Assembly: GCA_963837805.1 (NCBI GenBank) | Contig: CAWIOU010000013.1 | Coordinates: 124,001 to 188,000 of the forward strand | Origin: Bog-756 sp963837805 | GTDB lineage: Bacteria > Actinomycetota > Acidimicrobiia > Acidimicrobiales > RAAP-2 | Reading direction: 5' to 3' | DNA: 64,000 bases | Shown here: piece after piece, positions 54,533-63,240 of the stretch | Position numbering within the stretch: the first letter of the stretch is position 1 | Layout of the letters: each line of letters starts with the position of its first letter | The notes under the pieces: model-generated | Told to the model about the DNA's origin: nothing | Database searches by the model: none | Seen by the model: the letters and a program-made list of their open reading frames with translations, nothing else | Made by a program: the position numbers and the translations under genes

Positions 54533-55357
54533 ATGGACCTGACTCAATTCACTGTCACCGAAGTCTCTCCCGCCTACTGGCGCATCAGCTTCAGCAATCC
54601 TCCGACCAACCTCCAGGACCCCGACACGATCCTCGAGTTCCAAGAGCTGGTCAGCCGGATGGAATCCGACGATGCCCTGAAAGTCGTCGTGCTCGAAAGC
54701 GGCAATCCGGATTTCTTCATCAACCACTACGACGTCTCCCGGGCGGCCGAAACCCCGGTCGCGCCGGGGCCGACGGGGCTGCCCACCTGGATCGACACCA
54801 CCACGCGCCTGGCGGCGGTTCCGGTCGTCACCATCGCAAAGATCCGCGGTCGCAACCGAGGCGGCGGGTCCGAGGCGGGGCTCGCGTTTGACCTCCGCTT
54901 CGCCAGCATCGAGAAGGCAGTGTTCGGTCAGCCCGAGGTGGGCGCAGGCATGTTCCCGGGCGGCGGTGCGCTCGAGCGATTGCCACTGTTCGTCGGGCGA
55001 GCCCGAGCGTTGGAAATCATCCTCGGAAGCGACGATCTCGATGCCGAGACCGCGGCACTTTACGGGTGGGTCAACCGCGCGCTCCCTGACGCCGAATTGG
55101 ATGACTTCGTCGACAACCTCGCTCGACGCATTGCCTCGTTCGACAAGCCGGCGCTGGCCGAAGCAAAGCGCCTCGTCAACCGTCGAACTGTTCCTCTTGC
55201 AGAAGATCTCGTGGAGACTCAGGACGCGTTCCTCGCGGCCTTCGCCTGGCCGAGCCTGCAGGAGCGCGGTGCAAGGCTTCGGAAGCGGGCTAGGGAAGTC
55301 GGACCAGATTTCGAGCTGCGCTTCGGGCATTACATGGCAGATCTCCCCGTCGAGTGA
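54533..55357 (+). CDS. Enoyl-CoA hydratase/isomerase (crotonase) family protein
   Basis: A 274-residue crotonase-fold protein from ATG 54533. AYWRISFSNPPTNLQDPDTI is the first strand, and VVVLESGNPDFFINHYDVS the A-site CoA loop. IRGRNRGGGSEAGLAFDLRFAS is the oxyanion-hole Gly-rich loop, and PEVGAGMFPGGGALERLP the second signature. The expected catalytic Glu positions are not conserved, so hydratase activity is uncertain and an isomerase, hydrolase or non-CoA role is possible. It is apparently fused to the tautomerase only because of an upstream one-base break. Same operon as the following quinone-reductase-like gene. Confidence 0.85.
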   Translation: MDLTQFTVTEVSPAYWRISFSNPPTNLQDPDTILEFQELVSRMESDDALKVVVLESGNPDFFINHYDVSRAAETPVAPGPTGLPTWIDTTTRLAAVPVVTIAKIRGRNRGGGSEAGLAFDLRFASIEKAVFGQPEVGAGMFPGGGALERLPLFVGRARALEIILGSDDLDAETAALYGWVNRALPDAELDDFVDNLARRIASFDKPALAEAKRLVNRRTVPLAEDLVETQDAFLAAFAWPSLQERGARLRKRAREVGPDFELRFGHYMADLPVE

Positions 55358-55411
55358 CTCTCCACACCATCGAGCCCCGCTTCGCTTCGGGCAAGACGAC
55401 GAGGGAATACG

Positions 55412-56566
55412 GTGATCACAGTGAGCTCTGAAATCCCCGATCACTTGCTCGAACTTCGTTCGCTGGTCACTGACCAGGGGACGTTGGAGCTCTCCTTGGC
55501 CGACGTCACCCCGCCGACTGTCACGGCTGGCCAAGTCCTCGTGCGGATGGAGGCCGCGCCGATCAACCCCTCTGACTTAGGGCTCTTGTTCGCCGGCGCC
55601 GACATGGGCTCAGCCTCAGTCGGCGGAACGCCCGAGCGCCCCGTGGTCACTGTCCAACTCTCCGACGGGGCACTACGTGCGCTGGCAGCTCGGGTGGGAC
55701 AGTCGCTGCCGGTCGGCAACGAGGGAGCGGGCACCGTCGTTGGTGCGGGGAGCTCTTCTGAGGCGCAGGGGCTGTTGGCTCGGACCGTGGCTATTGCTGG
55801 CGGTGCCATGTACACCCAGTACCGAGCGGCTGATGCTTCAGCCTGCCTTGTGCTCCCAGAGGGCACGCCGGCAAGAACTGGAGCTTCCTCGTTCGTCAAT
55901 CCACTCGCGGCGCTGGGGATGCTCGAGACGATGCGGAGGGAGGGCCACAGCGCTCTTGTCCATACGGCAGCGGCATCGAACTTGGGTCAGATGTTGGTCA
56001 AGGTCTGCCTCGAAGAAGATGTCCCGCTCGTCAACATCGTCCGCAGGCCCGAACAAGCAGACCTCTTGCGGTCGATAGGTGCCGTGCACGTCTGCAACTC
56101 CAGCGCGTCCACGTTCAACACCGACCTCACCGAGGCGATCGCCCAGACTTCAGCCACCCTGGCCTTTGACGCCACCGGCGGCGGGACGCTGGTGAGCCAG
56201 ATCCTAAGAGCGATGGAGGTGGCTGCCACTACCTCGGCGGCCCAATACTCACGGTACGGCTCGACCGTTCGCAAGCAGGCCTACATCTACGGAGGCCTCG
56301 ATCCGGGCCCAACAGTGTTGACTCGCAATTTCGGGTTCGCCTGGAGCCTCGAAGGGTGGTTGCTGACCCCGTTTCTCCTGAGCATCGGCCCCGTGCGGCT
56401 CGGTGAGCTCCGCGACCGAGTCGCTGCCAACCTGACGACGACGTTTGCCAGTGGCTACTCGGACGAGATCTCACTCAAGGACATGCTCGATCCCACTGTC
56501 TTCTCGCGATACAGCAAGCACTCGACAGGAGAGAAGTTCCTCTTGAATCCTCAGCTGTTTGACTGA
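55412..56566 (+). CDS. Zinc-independent MDR oxidoreductase (quinone-reductase-like)
   Basis: A 384-residue medium-chain dehydrogenase/reductase. VLVRMEAAPINPSDLGLLF is the family N-terminal signature, VGNEGAGTVVGAG the GHEGxGxV motif, and SALVHTAAASNLGQMLVKV the nucleotide-binding segment. Zinc ligands of alcohol dehydrogenases are absent, as in quinone and enoyl reductases (PIG3/AdhP-like). GTG 55412 is preceded by GAGGG. It follows the crotonase gene by 54 bases and completes a TetR/LAL-controlled block with the tautomerase and crotonase. Confidence 0.9.
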   Translation: MITVSSEIPDHLLELRSLVTDQGTLELSLADVTPPTVTAGQVLVRMEAAPINPSDLGLLFAGADMGSASVGGTPERPVVTVQLSDGALRALAARVGQSLPVGNEGAGTVVGAGSSSEAQGLLARTVAIAGGAMYTQYRAADASACLVLPEGTPARTGASSFVNPLAALGMLETMRREGHSALVHTAAASNLGQMLVKVCLEEDVPLVNIVRRPEQADLLRSIGAVHVCNSSASTFNTDLTEAIAQTSATLAFDATGGGTLVSQILRAMEVAATTSAAQYSRYGSTVRKQAYIYGGLDPGPTVLTRNFGFAWSLEGWLLTPFLLSIGPVRLGELRDRVAANLTTTFASGYSDEISLKDMLDPTVFSRYSKHSTGEKFLLNPQLFD

Positions 56567-56827
56567 ATCCCCACGGGTGGTTCACGTCCACACACGTGGT
56601 GTACGCCTCGGGCCCCGGCAAGGTCGTGAGGCCTTCAGTGTGTCCGCGTGTGTGCGAAAAGTGTCCAAATGGACCGAAGCCGCAAGTGGCCATGGGCGAC
56701 ATGTGGCCTACTGACCCGGGTCGGCTGACCCGCGATGCGGGAGGTTCAGCCAAAGGCTTCTGCTCGCAGTGCATGGGGGGCGTTCCCCGATCGGCAATTG
56801 CTGCCGATCCCCTCCCGTCGAGAGCCC
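56567..56827. other. Intergenic region at the right edge of the accessory block
   Basis: Between the MDR gene and the convergent cupin gene. A forward open frame through it (CPNGPKPQVAMGDMW, with four cysteines) shows no family and no start context. CCCGATCGGCAATTGCTGCCGATC around 56788-56811 contains the dyad GATCGGCA-ATTGC-TGCCGATC, a possible terminator stem. Confidence 0.35.
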
Positions 56828-57196
56828 TTACCGGCCGTACCGGTCCTGAAGGCGAACGACGTCGTCCAGCTCAGTGGTGCTCGCCTCCAGCACAACGGTA
56901 TCGACGATGGCCACCATCCGGTGCCGAACTCCGGGACGGATGTGCACCGACTCATCCGGTAGCAGCTCGAACGACTCCAGGTCGTCGTTACCCGGTCCTA
57001 CTTCGAACAAGAGGCGACCGGTCTGTACGCAGATCGTCTCTTCCTTTCGCTCGTGATACTGCAGTGAGAGAGCATGTCCCTGGTTGATGTGGAGCGCTTT
57101 GCCACAGTATTTGCCATCGACGAGCGCGAAATGGAGTTCATAACCCCAAGGCTTCTCGACTCGGCGGGCGCACTCCACCCAATCGGATTTGGACAT
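56828..57196 (-). CDS. Cupin, mannose-6-phosphate isomerase C-terminal type
   Basis: A 122-residue single-domain cupin. It reads RVEKPWGYELHFALVDG, then HINQGHALSLQYHERKEET, which carries the metal-ligand His/Glu set. VHIRPGVRHRMVAIVDTVVLEASTTELDDVVRL follows in part. This is the pattern of the isomerase domain of ManC-type mannose-1-phosphate guanylyltransferase/phosphomannose isomerase, here without the nucleotidyltransferase half. A sugar-phosphate isomerase role would fit the mannosyltransferase cluster 2 kb away. Confidence 0.88.
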   Translation of the reverse strand: MSKSDWVECARRVEKPWGYELHFALVDGKYCGKALHINQGHALSLQYHERKEETICVQTGRLLFEVGPGNDDLESFELLPDESVHIRPGVRHRMVAIVDTVVLEASTTELDDVVRLQDRYGR

Positions 57197-57233
57197 TGCG
57201 GCAGCTTATCGGCAGAGCCTTCGCGCTCACGGC

Positions 57234-57791
57234 CTAGTGCGGCAACCGGTAGGTGAGCAGAACGTTGCCGGAGTCGAATTGCCTGACGTGGGCCAACCTG
57301 AGCGGGAGCCGATCCTTCAACTCAGAGAAGAGGGAGCGGCCCCGACCGATGGCGATCGGACAGACCATGATCCGCAACTCGTCGAGCACGCCAGCCTCCG
57401 CGAAGTGAGAGGTGAGATGGGCGCTGCCGAGTACCAGGAGCTCGCCTCCGGCGCTGCTCTTCACCGTCTCGAGCTGCTCGACCGCGTCACCAGCGATGAC
57501 GGAGGTGTTGGACCACGCCGCGTGTTCGAGCGTGTTCGAAAAGACGATCTTGGGTTTGTTGTTCATCCGGGAGGTGATGGCAGGGTCGTTGGCTTGGGCC
57601 TGTTCGGTCGGCCAGTGGGCTGCCATGTGTTCGTAGGTGGCCCGACCGAACCCCAGAGTCTCCGCCTCGTCGAGCTGGCGAATTGCGAAGTCACCGAACT
57701 CCTCGTCCACAACCGGCCAGTCGAACTCGCCGTTCGGACCCTCATAGAAACCGTCCAGGGTGATGAGAAGGAACGAAGCCACGGTTCTCAT
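57234..57791 (-). CDS. DHFR/RibD-C family protein
   Basis: A 185-residue protein of the RibD C-terminal/dihydrofolate-reductase-like superfamily. RTVASFLLITLDGFYEGPNGEFDW starts it, LGFGRATYEHMAAHWP is the NADPH-binding region, IVFSNTLEH the conserved strand, and LVLGSAHLTSHFAEAG the Gly-rich loop. Most stand-alone members are uncharacterised reductases. AGGAGGCAAGG precedes ATG 57791. It lies downstream of the ArsR/SRPBCC pair on the same strand. Confidence 0.88.
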   Translation of the reverse strand: MRTVASFLLITLDGFYEGPNGEFDWPVVDEEFGDFAIRQLDEAETLGFGRATYEHMAAHWPTEQAQANDPAITSRMNNKPKIVFSNTLEHAAWSNTSVIAGDAVEQLETVKSSAGGELLVLGSAHLTSHFAEAGVLDELRIMVCPIAIGRGRSLFSELKDRLPLRLAHVRQFDSGNVLLTYRLPH

Positions 57792-57864
57792 CGACCTTGC
57801 CTCCTGGTTGCGGACCCGTCGGACACCCCGAACACCTCGGTGACGAGATGCAAAGCAGCCCTCC

Positions 57865-58332
57865 TCACGATGCACCTCCGGCCAGCAACCGATCAAGGGA
57901 TGCCAGGAGTTCTCGGGTTCCCTCCTCGCGTTGGACCGCGGTGTCGTAGCCGTCGAGGAACACCCCCTGCTCGGTGAGGACCAGTTGGGTCGTTGCGCCC
58001 AGGTTGTGGAACTGGACCGTGGCGACGGAGACCGAGAGTCGGTTCTCGTCGGCGAACATCTCGTAGGTGTAGACGATCCGCTGCTCGGGAACGATGTCGC
58101 GATACTCCGAGTCGAAGGTGAAGACAGGCCCGCCCGGGGGTCCCCCGCGATTCACCTCGTGCCCTCCGACCCGGAAGTCGTGTTCGTAGCCCGCCCCCAG
58201 CGCCTCGGCCGACCCCGCGAACCAGCGGGCCTTCAGCTCCGGATCCGACCACGCCCGGAAGACCTGGTCGACCGGGACGTCGTAGCTGCGCTCAATGACG
58301 AAGGTGTCGTGGGCGACGGTGGAAACTGTCAT
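57865..58332 (-). CDS. SRPBCC/AHSA1-domain protein
   Basis: A 155-residue START-like (AHSA1) protein. FVIERSYDVPVDQVFRAWSDPELKARWF is the first helix-strand, VGGHEVNRGGPP and the strand TFDSEYRDIVPEQRIVYTYEM follow, and TQLVLTEQGVFLDG leads into the final helix. The ATG overlaps the stop of the ArsR gene (ATGA). ArsR plus AHSA1 pairs of this kind are common and usually coexpressed, with the SRPBCC protein thought to bind a small hydrophobic ligand. Function not established. Confidence 0.9.
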   Translation of the reverse strand: MTVSTVAHDTFVIERSYDVPVDQVFRAWSDPELKARWFAGSAEALGAGYEHDFRVGGHEVNRGGPPGGPVFTFDSEYRDIVPEQRIVYTYEMFADENRLSVSVATVQFHNLGATTQLVLTEQGVFLDGYDTAVQREEGTRELLASLDRLLAGGAS

Positions 58333-58673
58333 GGTCTCTCCTCGGTGGTGGCTGCTTCGTTCAAGACGTCGCCCAACCGGTCGAGCCGCGCTTCCCAACT
58401 CCGGCGGCGGTCGCCGATCCACTGTTCGGCGGCGGTCATCGCCGCACTCTCGATGCGGCACATGCGTGTCCTCCCGACCTTTTCGGTCTTCACCACGCCG
58501 CAGGCCTCGAGGACCTGGACATGCTGGACGACGGCGGCAAGGGACATGGACAGGGGTTCGGCCAGCTCACTGACCGAGGCGGGTCCCAAGGTGAGCCGTT
58601 CCACCATGGTGCGCCGGCTCCTGTCGGCCAGCGCCTGGAAGGTCCGATCCAGATCCGTCATTTGGTCAAGCAT
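58329..58673 (-). CDS. ArsR-family winged-helix regulator
   Basis: A 114-residue ArsR protein without metal-binding cysteines in the recognition helix. FQALADRSRRTMVERLTLGPASVSELAEPLSMSLAAVVQHVQVLEACGVV spans the HTH (given as landmarks), then VGRTRMCRIES. This non-metal subgroup pairs with SRPBCC proteins, as here. TATACTTAAG lies directly before the ATG with no ribosome-binding site, consistent with a leaderless message. ATG 58661 is an alternative. Confidence 0.92.
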   Translation of the reverse strand: MLDQMTDLDRTFQALADRSRRTMVERLTLGPASVSELAEPLSMSLAAVVQHVQVLEACGVVKTEKVGRTRMCRIESAAMTAAEQWIGDRRRSWEARLDRLGDVLNEAATTEERP

Positions 58674-59024
58674 CTACTTAAGTATACGGACCCCGAGAGT
58701 AACAGTCAAGTGACTTCTTGAGTGTTCTCCGAAACCTGGGGCCGGAACCGGGCCGAGATGGTCACGCAGACATCACGGACGACCCCGACAGCTGTCCGTG
58801 GAACCCTGGCCGACCTGCCGAGCTTCGACGATCCGTTCGGACGCGGATGGGCTCCATGCTCACCCGGCCTCGACCTGCACGGCACGTCGCCGGCACGGGA
58901 AATCTGGCCGACGCAGGGCTGCCTCATGCCCGGTGACCGGGCGAGAATTCCAGGAACTCCGGTCGATGCCGTCGATCGTGGCCTGCCCGGCTTCCGGAAG
59001 GCGACCGTCTACGATCGAGCTCTC

Positions 59025-60329
59025 ATGCCACCGGCGTCCGCACCTCAGGTCCCGGCCTCGCCGAGCAACGATTCGCTGGCCAAGTGGTCCCCGGTCCTGT
59101 GGGGCTTGGGCATCGTCTCCACTGCATGGGCGACCGCCGGAGCGGTGGATCTGGCGACCCGCCGCCAGCTCGACATCGCCGTCTACCTCCTGGGCGGGAG
59201 GAACCTCGTCGACGGTCGGCTGTACCAGGTGGCACTGCCGCAACTGCCGCACCTCCCGTTCACCTATCCGCCCTTCGCAGCCCTGGTTTTCGCGCCGCTG
59301 TCGGCCCTGCCCCAGAGGGGGGCCCAGGTGATCTGGGCCCTGATCAACGTCGTGGCCCTGTTCGCCCTGGTGGCGCTGGCCCTGCGGGCAGCCCGCCCCG
59401 GGCTCGGGCGCCAACGGCTCCTGATGTGGTCCCTGGTGCTGATGCAGCCGGCGTACTTGATCGAACCCGTCCACCTCACCTTCGGCTTCGGCCAGGTCAA
59501 CATCGTGCTGGCGGCCATGGTGCTGGGCGACTTGACCGCTCGGCTCCGCGTGGGGAACCGGACGCTGCCCCGGGGTGTCCTGGTGGGCATCGCCGCCTCG
59601 ATCAAGCTGGTGCCCCTGGTCTTCGTGCCCTATCTCTTCCTGACCCGCCAGACCCGGGCTGCCTGGGTGTCGCTGGGCACGTTCGTCGTGTGCTCGGTGG
59701 TCACCGCCGCCACCGATCCTCGGGTGTCGTGGTCGTACTGGACCAAGTACGCATTCGACGCCAAGCGGGTGGGTGGGGTCTTCTACATCAGCAACCAGAG
59801 TCTGCGAGCCGTCGCCGATCGCCTCGATCACCGGGTGGTGTCGACCGGCCTGATCACCCTGGCCAGCGCGGCCGTGGTGGTGGCCGGCGTCCTGTTGGCC
59901 GCCTGGGCCTACCGATCGTCGTCGTCCTATATCGGGATCCTCGTCTGCGCCACCACCGGACTGCTGGCCTCGCCGATCACCTGGGCCCACCACATGGTCT
60001 GGGTGGTGCCCGTCCTCATCTGGCTGGTCCTGGCGCCCGACCGGCCGCGCGGTGGTCTCATCTGGGCCGTCGCCGGCTACGCCCTCTTCTGGTGGGCCCC
60101 CATCTGGAGGGTGCCCAACGGGGGGAACAACGAGCTCCACGAGCACGGGTGGCAGCTGCTCGAGGGGAACTCGTTCTTCGTGGCCGCCGCGGTGTTCATG
60201 GTCGGCGTCGCGGTCATGCTGTGGAGGCGCCGCCGGGTCGGCGCCGTCGGCGATGCCGAGCCGTCCGACGTCGAACCGGACGTCACTGGGGAGTTCCCAG
60301 CCTCCAGAACTGCAGCGGGCTCGTGCTGA
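59025..60329 (+). CDS. GT87 polyprenol-phosphate-mannose-dependent mannosyltransferase
   Basis: A 434-residue multi-span glycosyltransferase of the GT87/DUF2029 group. It has about ten hydrophobic helices. The catalytic first loop contains RQLDIAVYLLGGRNLVDGRLY and the FTYPPFAALVFAP motif typical of the family. LIEPVHLTFGFGQVNIVLAAMVLGD and WAHHMVWVVPVLIWL come later. Mycobacterial relatives add alpha-1,2-mannose to lipomannan and PIMs. ATG 59025 was chosen because the upstream 100 codons of open frame are hydrophilic and atypical. It converges with, and overlaps by 47 bases, the next gene on the reverse strand. Confidence 0.88.
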   Translation: MPPASAPQVPASPSNDSLAKWSPVLWGLGIVSTAWATAGAVDLATRRQLDIAVYLLGGRNLVDGRLYQVALPQLPHLPFTYPPFAALVFAPLSALPQRGAQVIWALINVVALFALVALALRAARPGLGRQRLLMWSLVLMQPAYLIEPVHLTFGFGQVNIVLAAMVLGDLTARLRVGNRTLPRGVLVGIAASIKLVPLVFVPYLFLTRQTRAAWVSLGTFVVCSVVTAATDPRVSWSYWTKYAFDAKRVGGVFYISNQSLRAVADRLDHRVVSTGLITLASAAVVVAGVLLAAWAYRSSSSYIGILVCATTGLLASPITWAHHMVWVVPVLIWLVLAPDRPRGGLIWAVAGYALFWWAPIWRVPNGGNNELHEHGWQLLEGNSFFVAAAVFMVGVAVMLWRRRRVGAVGDAEPSDVEPDVTGEFPASRTAAGSC

Positions 60330-61911
60330 GAGCATTCGGGGACGAGGTGTAGGCCTCCACCAGCCAGTAACCACCACGGATGGGCGACCACGTGTAGATG
60401 CCGGGTCGCAACTTGACGGTGGTCGAGGCGCCGGGGCCGAGCACCAACGGTGACCGCGCCCACCGGTGGTCCAGAATCCGTTCGGGTGGGACGCCCCGAT
60501 CGACACCATGAAGTGTGGAGTCACTGGGTGGTCGGTGGAATTGTGGACGAGCACGGTCACCGAGTCGAGCTCCTGGGTGGCGTTGGATGTCCGGAACCCG
60601 GTGACCGTCAGGTCGAGCGGAGCAGAGGTGAAGGCCACGGCGCCGACGGCCGCCGCCACGGCGAGGGGAGCAGCCACCGCGAGACCCGCTCTCCATCTCC
60701 TGGCCGGAGACGGCACTGCTCGTGGCGCGGCGGCCGGCGCGGCAACGGTCAGAGCGCCCACGATGGCGACCGGGAAGAAGTCGATGAGGTAGCTCGACAG
60801 GCTTCGGGGCGGAACGAACAGCACAACGGGCAACAGAAAGAGCCAGCTCCGTTTGAGCACGGGGAACCAAAGCACAAAGGCAATCAGCAGGGCCAGGTAG
60901 ACGAACGCCCCGGCCAGGGACAACAGGGACAGGCGCACCCCCCCGGTGAGCCCGTGCAACGCGAGAGTGACGACGCCTTGGCCGTCGGCCACCAGCGGGT
61001 GGGTGAACGGGAGCAGCATCCCGTTCCACCACGCCACCGGGCTCCAGATGATGAACGGCAGATTGACGAGCACGAAGATGCCGACCACGATCCCGAGGTA
61101 CCGCGCCGCAGGCGGCCAGGGGTTACGGCCCGAACGGTGGGCGACGAGGGCCACCCCGATCACGAGGAAGGGGATGCAGAACCACGGTGTCTGCTTGATC
61201 GAGCAGGCGATGCCCAGGGCTACCGGGCCCATCCACCCGGCCAGGCCGGCCCCCCTTCCGGTGGCGAACCGGTCCCAACGCCAGACGGCGAGGATGAGGA
61301 AGGGCATGAACAGGGCGTCGGTGCCTCCGTCGGAGAAGAGGGCGATCAGCAGGGAGGTGAGGGCGATGACCAACGCGAACCAGCGCAGGGTGACGGGCAC
61401 CATCACGAAGAGGAGGATGCCGGCGATGAGCCAAGCTCCGAGGTCCATCCAGTCGACGATGGCGTGGTGGAACCCGAGGGCCATGGCCGGAACGTCCAGC
61501 AGGAACGAGCCGGCGGGGTAGGAGACCTGGGCGATGTGGCCGCCGTCCACCGTGTAGGTCCAGAAGGCCGAGGGCGTCTTCAGCAGAACGGATGCCGACT
61601 GCATGGACGCCGTATACGGGTTGTTGCCGTGGAGGAGCACGCGGGCGGCCACATGGTTGAGGGCGGCGGCATCGGTGGCGTAGAACTGGCGGACATGGAT
61701 GGCCGCGGCCTGCGGGAGGCCGACGGTGACCAGGGTGATGGCCAGGCCCACCGACTGCATGGGCCGTGAGTTCGGATTCCGGACGATCCAGACGGCGGCG
61801 GTGCCGCCCAGCCCGGCCAGCGACCAACAGCGGGGCGAAGACGCCGGCCGGCGCCCAGGACGACCACGATCCCCAGAAGCCGAATCCGGCCACCAGCACG
61901 CTGAGCCACAC
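60283..61911 (-). pseudogene. Polytopic glycosyltransferase, broken by two one-base frameshifts
   Basis: The middle (about 60475-61815) is one long frame with many helices and the GT signature HGNNPYTASMQSASVLL, then VSYPAGSFLLDVPAM. The N-terminus (VWLSVLVAGFGFWGSWSSW from GTG 61911) is in another frame, with the break near 61815-61825. The C-terminal soluble tail (ASTTVKLRPGIYTWSP to FWRLGTPQ) is in a third, with the break near 60465-60475. Corrected, it encodes about 545 residues of a membrane mannosyltransferase-like protein with a short exported beta domain. The real start may lie slightly upstream. Confidence 0.65.
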
Positions 61912-62017
61912 CAGACTCCATCCGCAGCGGAGGAGCGGTGGCGGTGGGGTGTGCTCAGGGGTGCCCGGGTCTGCGACCTCGGTCGTCGCCGTCCCGTCGC
62001 GCCGGGCGCCGTCCGAG

Positions 62018-63231
62018 TCACGGGAAGACGCGCATTGAGAACATCTCGAGGTAGGTCATGGCGATCAACGCGCAGGTCGAGGCGGCGAACACCCAGGCAT
62101 AGGCCCGTCCCCGCAGGCGGGTGCCCACGGCAATGATGAGCGGGAACGCCACCATGATCATCCGGGGTCGCAGACCCACCGGAGCCGAGACGGCCACCAG
62201 GGCCGCGGTCAGCAGCCCGTAGATGAGGACCGGTGCCGGCTGACGCTCCCGCACGGCCATCACCGCGGCGATCACGGTGACGATGGTCCCGAAGAAGAGG
62301 ATCTGGCCGGTGATGGTGGGACGGACGGGGTTGAAGATGAAGGTGGTGAGGATGTGCACCGGGTACGCCAGGGACGGGTAGCTCTTCCAACCACCCCGTT
62401 CGGTGAGACGCCAGGCACTGAGATGGCCGGTGTGGGCCCACAGGTAGAGCATGTAGGCGACGAACCCCAGCGGGGCCAGGATCGGTGCGACGAGAGATCG
62501 CCAGCTGCGGTCCCGAAGGATGGCCCTTCCGGAGGACCAGGCGCAGCTGACGACGAAGGCCAGGGCCACGGGGGAGGCGGCCGTCGCCAACAGTCCGAGC
62601 CCACCGGCCAACCACCACTGACGGCGCAGCAGGGCTAGCAGCCCGAAGGCCACGCAGGTGATGATGATGCCCTCGGAGTACCCCATGCTGAACACGAACG
62701 TCCCCGGGAAGACCACAAACAGCAGGGTCGCCCTCGTCGCCTTCTCGGTCGCCGGCGAACTGGCGGGCCAGCATGCCGACGGCGAGGACCGCGGTCAGCC
62801 CGGTGATGCCGCTGATGACGATGGACACCGGTACCGGCGAGATCGAGGTGACGTCGGACAGACCCCGGATGACCAATGGGAAGACCGGGAAGAAGGCGAT
62901 GGTATTGCTGACCACATGGCCGTCGTGCATCGGGAGCTGGCTCGGGTAGCCGTGGGTGGCGGCCTTGACGAACCACTTGCCGTCCCACCGGTACAGCGCG
63001 GTGTGGAGGAGGTCCGGGTGGACGAACACATTGGCGACGGCCGTGCCGATGAGGGTCAGCGCCCGCAACGCCAGATAGACGACGAACGGCCAGAAGAGGT
63101 ACCAGTGCCGCAGTCCACCCGGTTCGGCCTCGGCTCGGGCCGCGGCGAGCATCCGGCAGGGGAACCGATGGCGCCGGCTCCTCGATCGTGACCGGGGAGC
63201 GGAGACTCGGTGTCTCCAGGTCAGGTGACAT
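62018..63231 (-). pseudogene. PIG-V-like mannosyltransferase, broken by two one-base frameshifts
   Basis: ATG 63231 begins MSPDLETPSLRSPVTIEEPA. A break near 63.16 kb leads into HWYLFWPFVVYLALRALTLIG, LYRWDGKWFVKAATHGYP and FFPVFPLVIRGLSDVT. A second near 62.75 kb leads into VVFPGTFVFSMGYSEGIIIT, LTERGGWKSYPSLAYPVH and the stop at 62018. RWDGxW and SxxYSEG/GYSEG are hallmarks of the PIG-V/GPI mannosyltransferase-2 family, which uses polyprenyl-phosphate mannose. Corrected length is about 404 residues. Same strand as and downstream of the MptB-like gene. Confidence 0.7.
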
Positions 63232-63240
63232 AGCCGGACA

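Noticed and set aside
53861..55357. A novel tautomerase-enoyl-CoA hydratase fusion protein
   Set aside because: One base removed at 54263-54264 gives the tautomerase a natural stop, and the linker is not protein-like. Annotated as two genes.
56596..57087. A forward open frame with several cysteines (CPNGPKPQ, FCSQCMGG)
   Set aside because: No start context or family, and its second half is antisense to the well-supported cupin gene.
58722..59024. Extended N-terminus of the GT87 protein
   Set aside because: These 101 codons lack hydrophobic or family character. ATG 59025 lies at the expected start of the enzyme.
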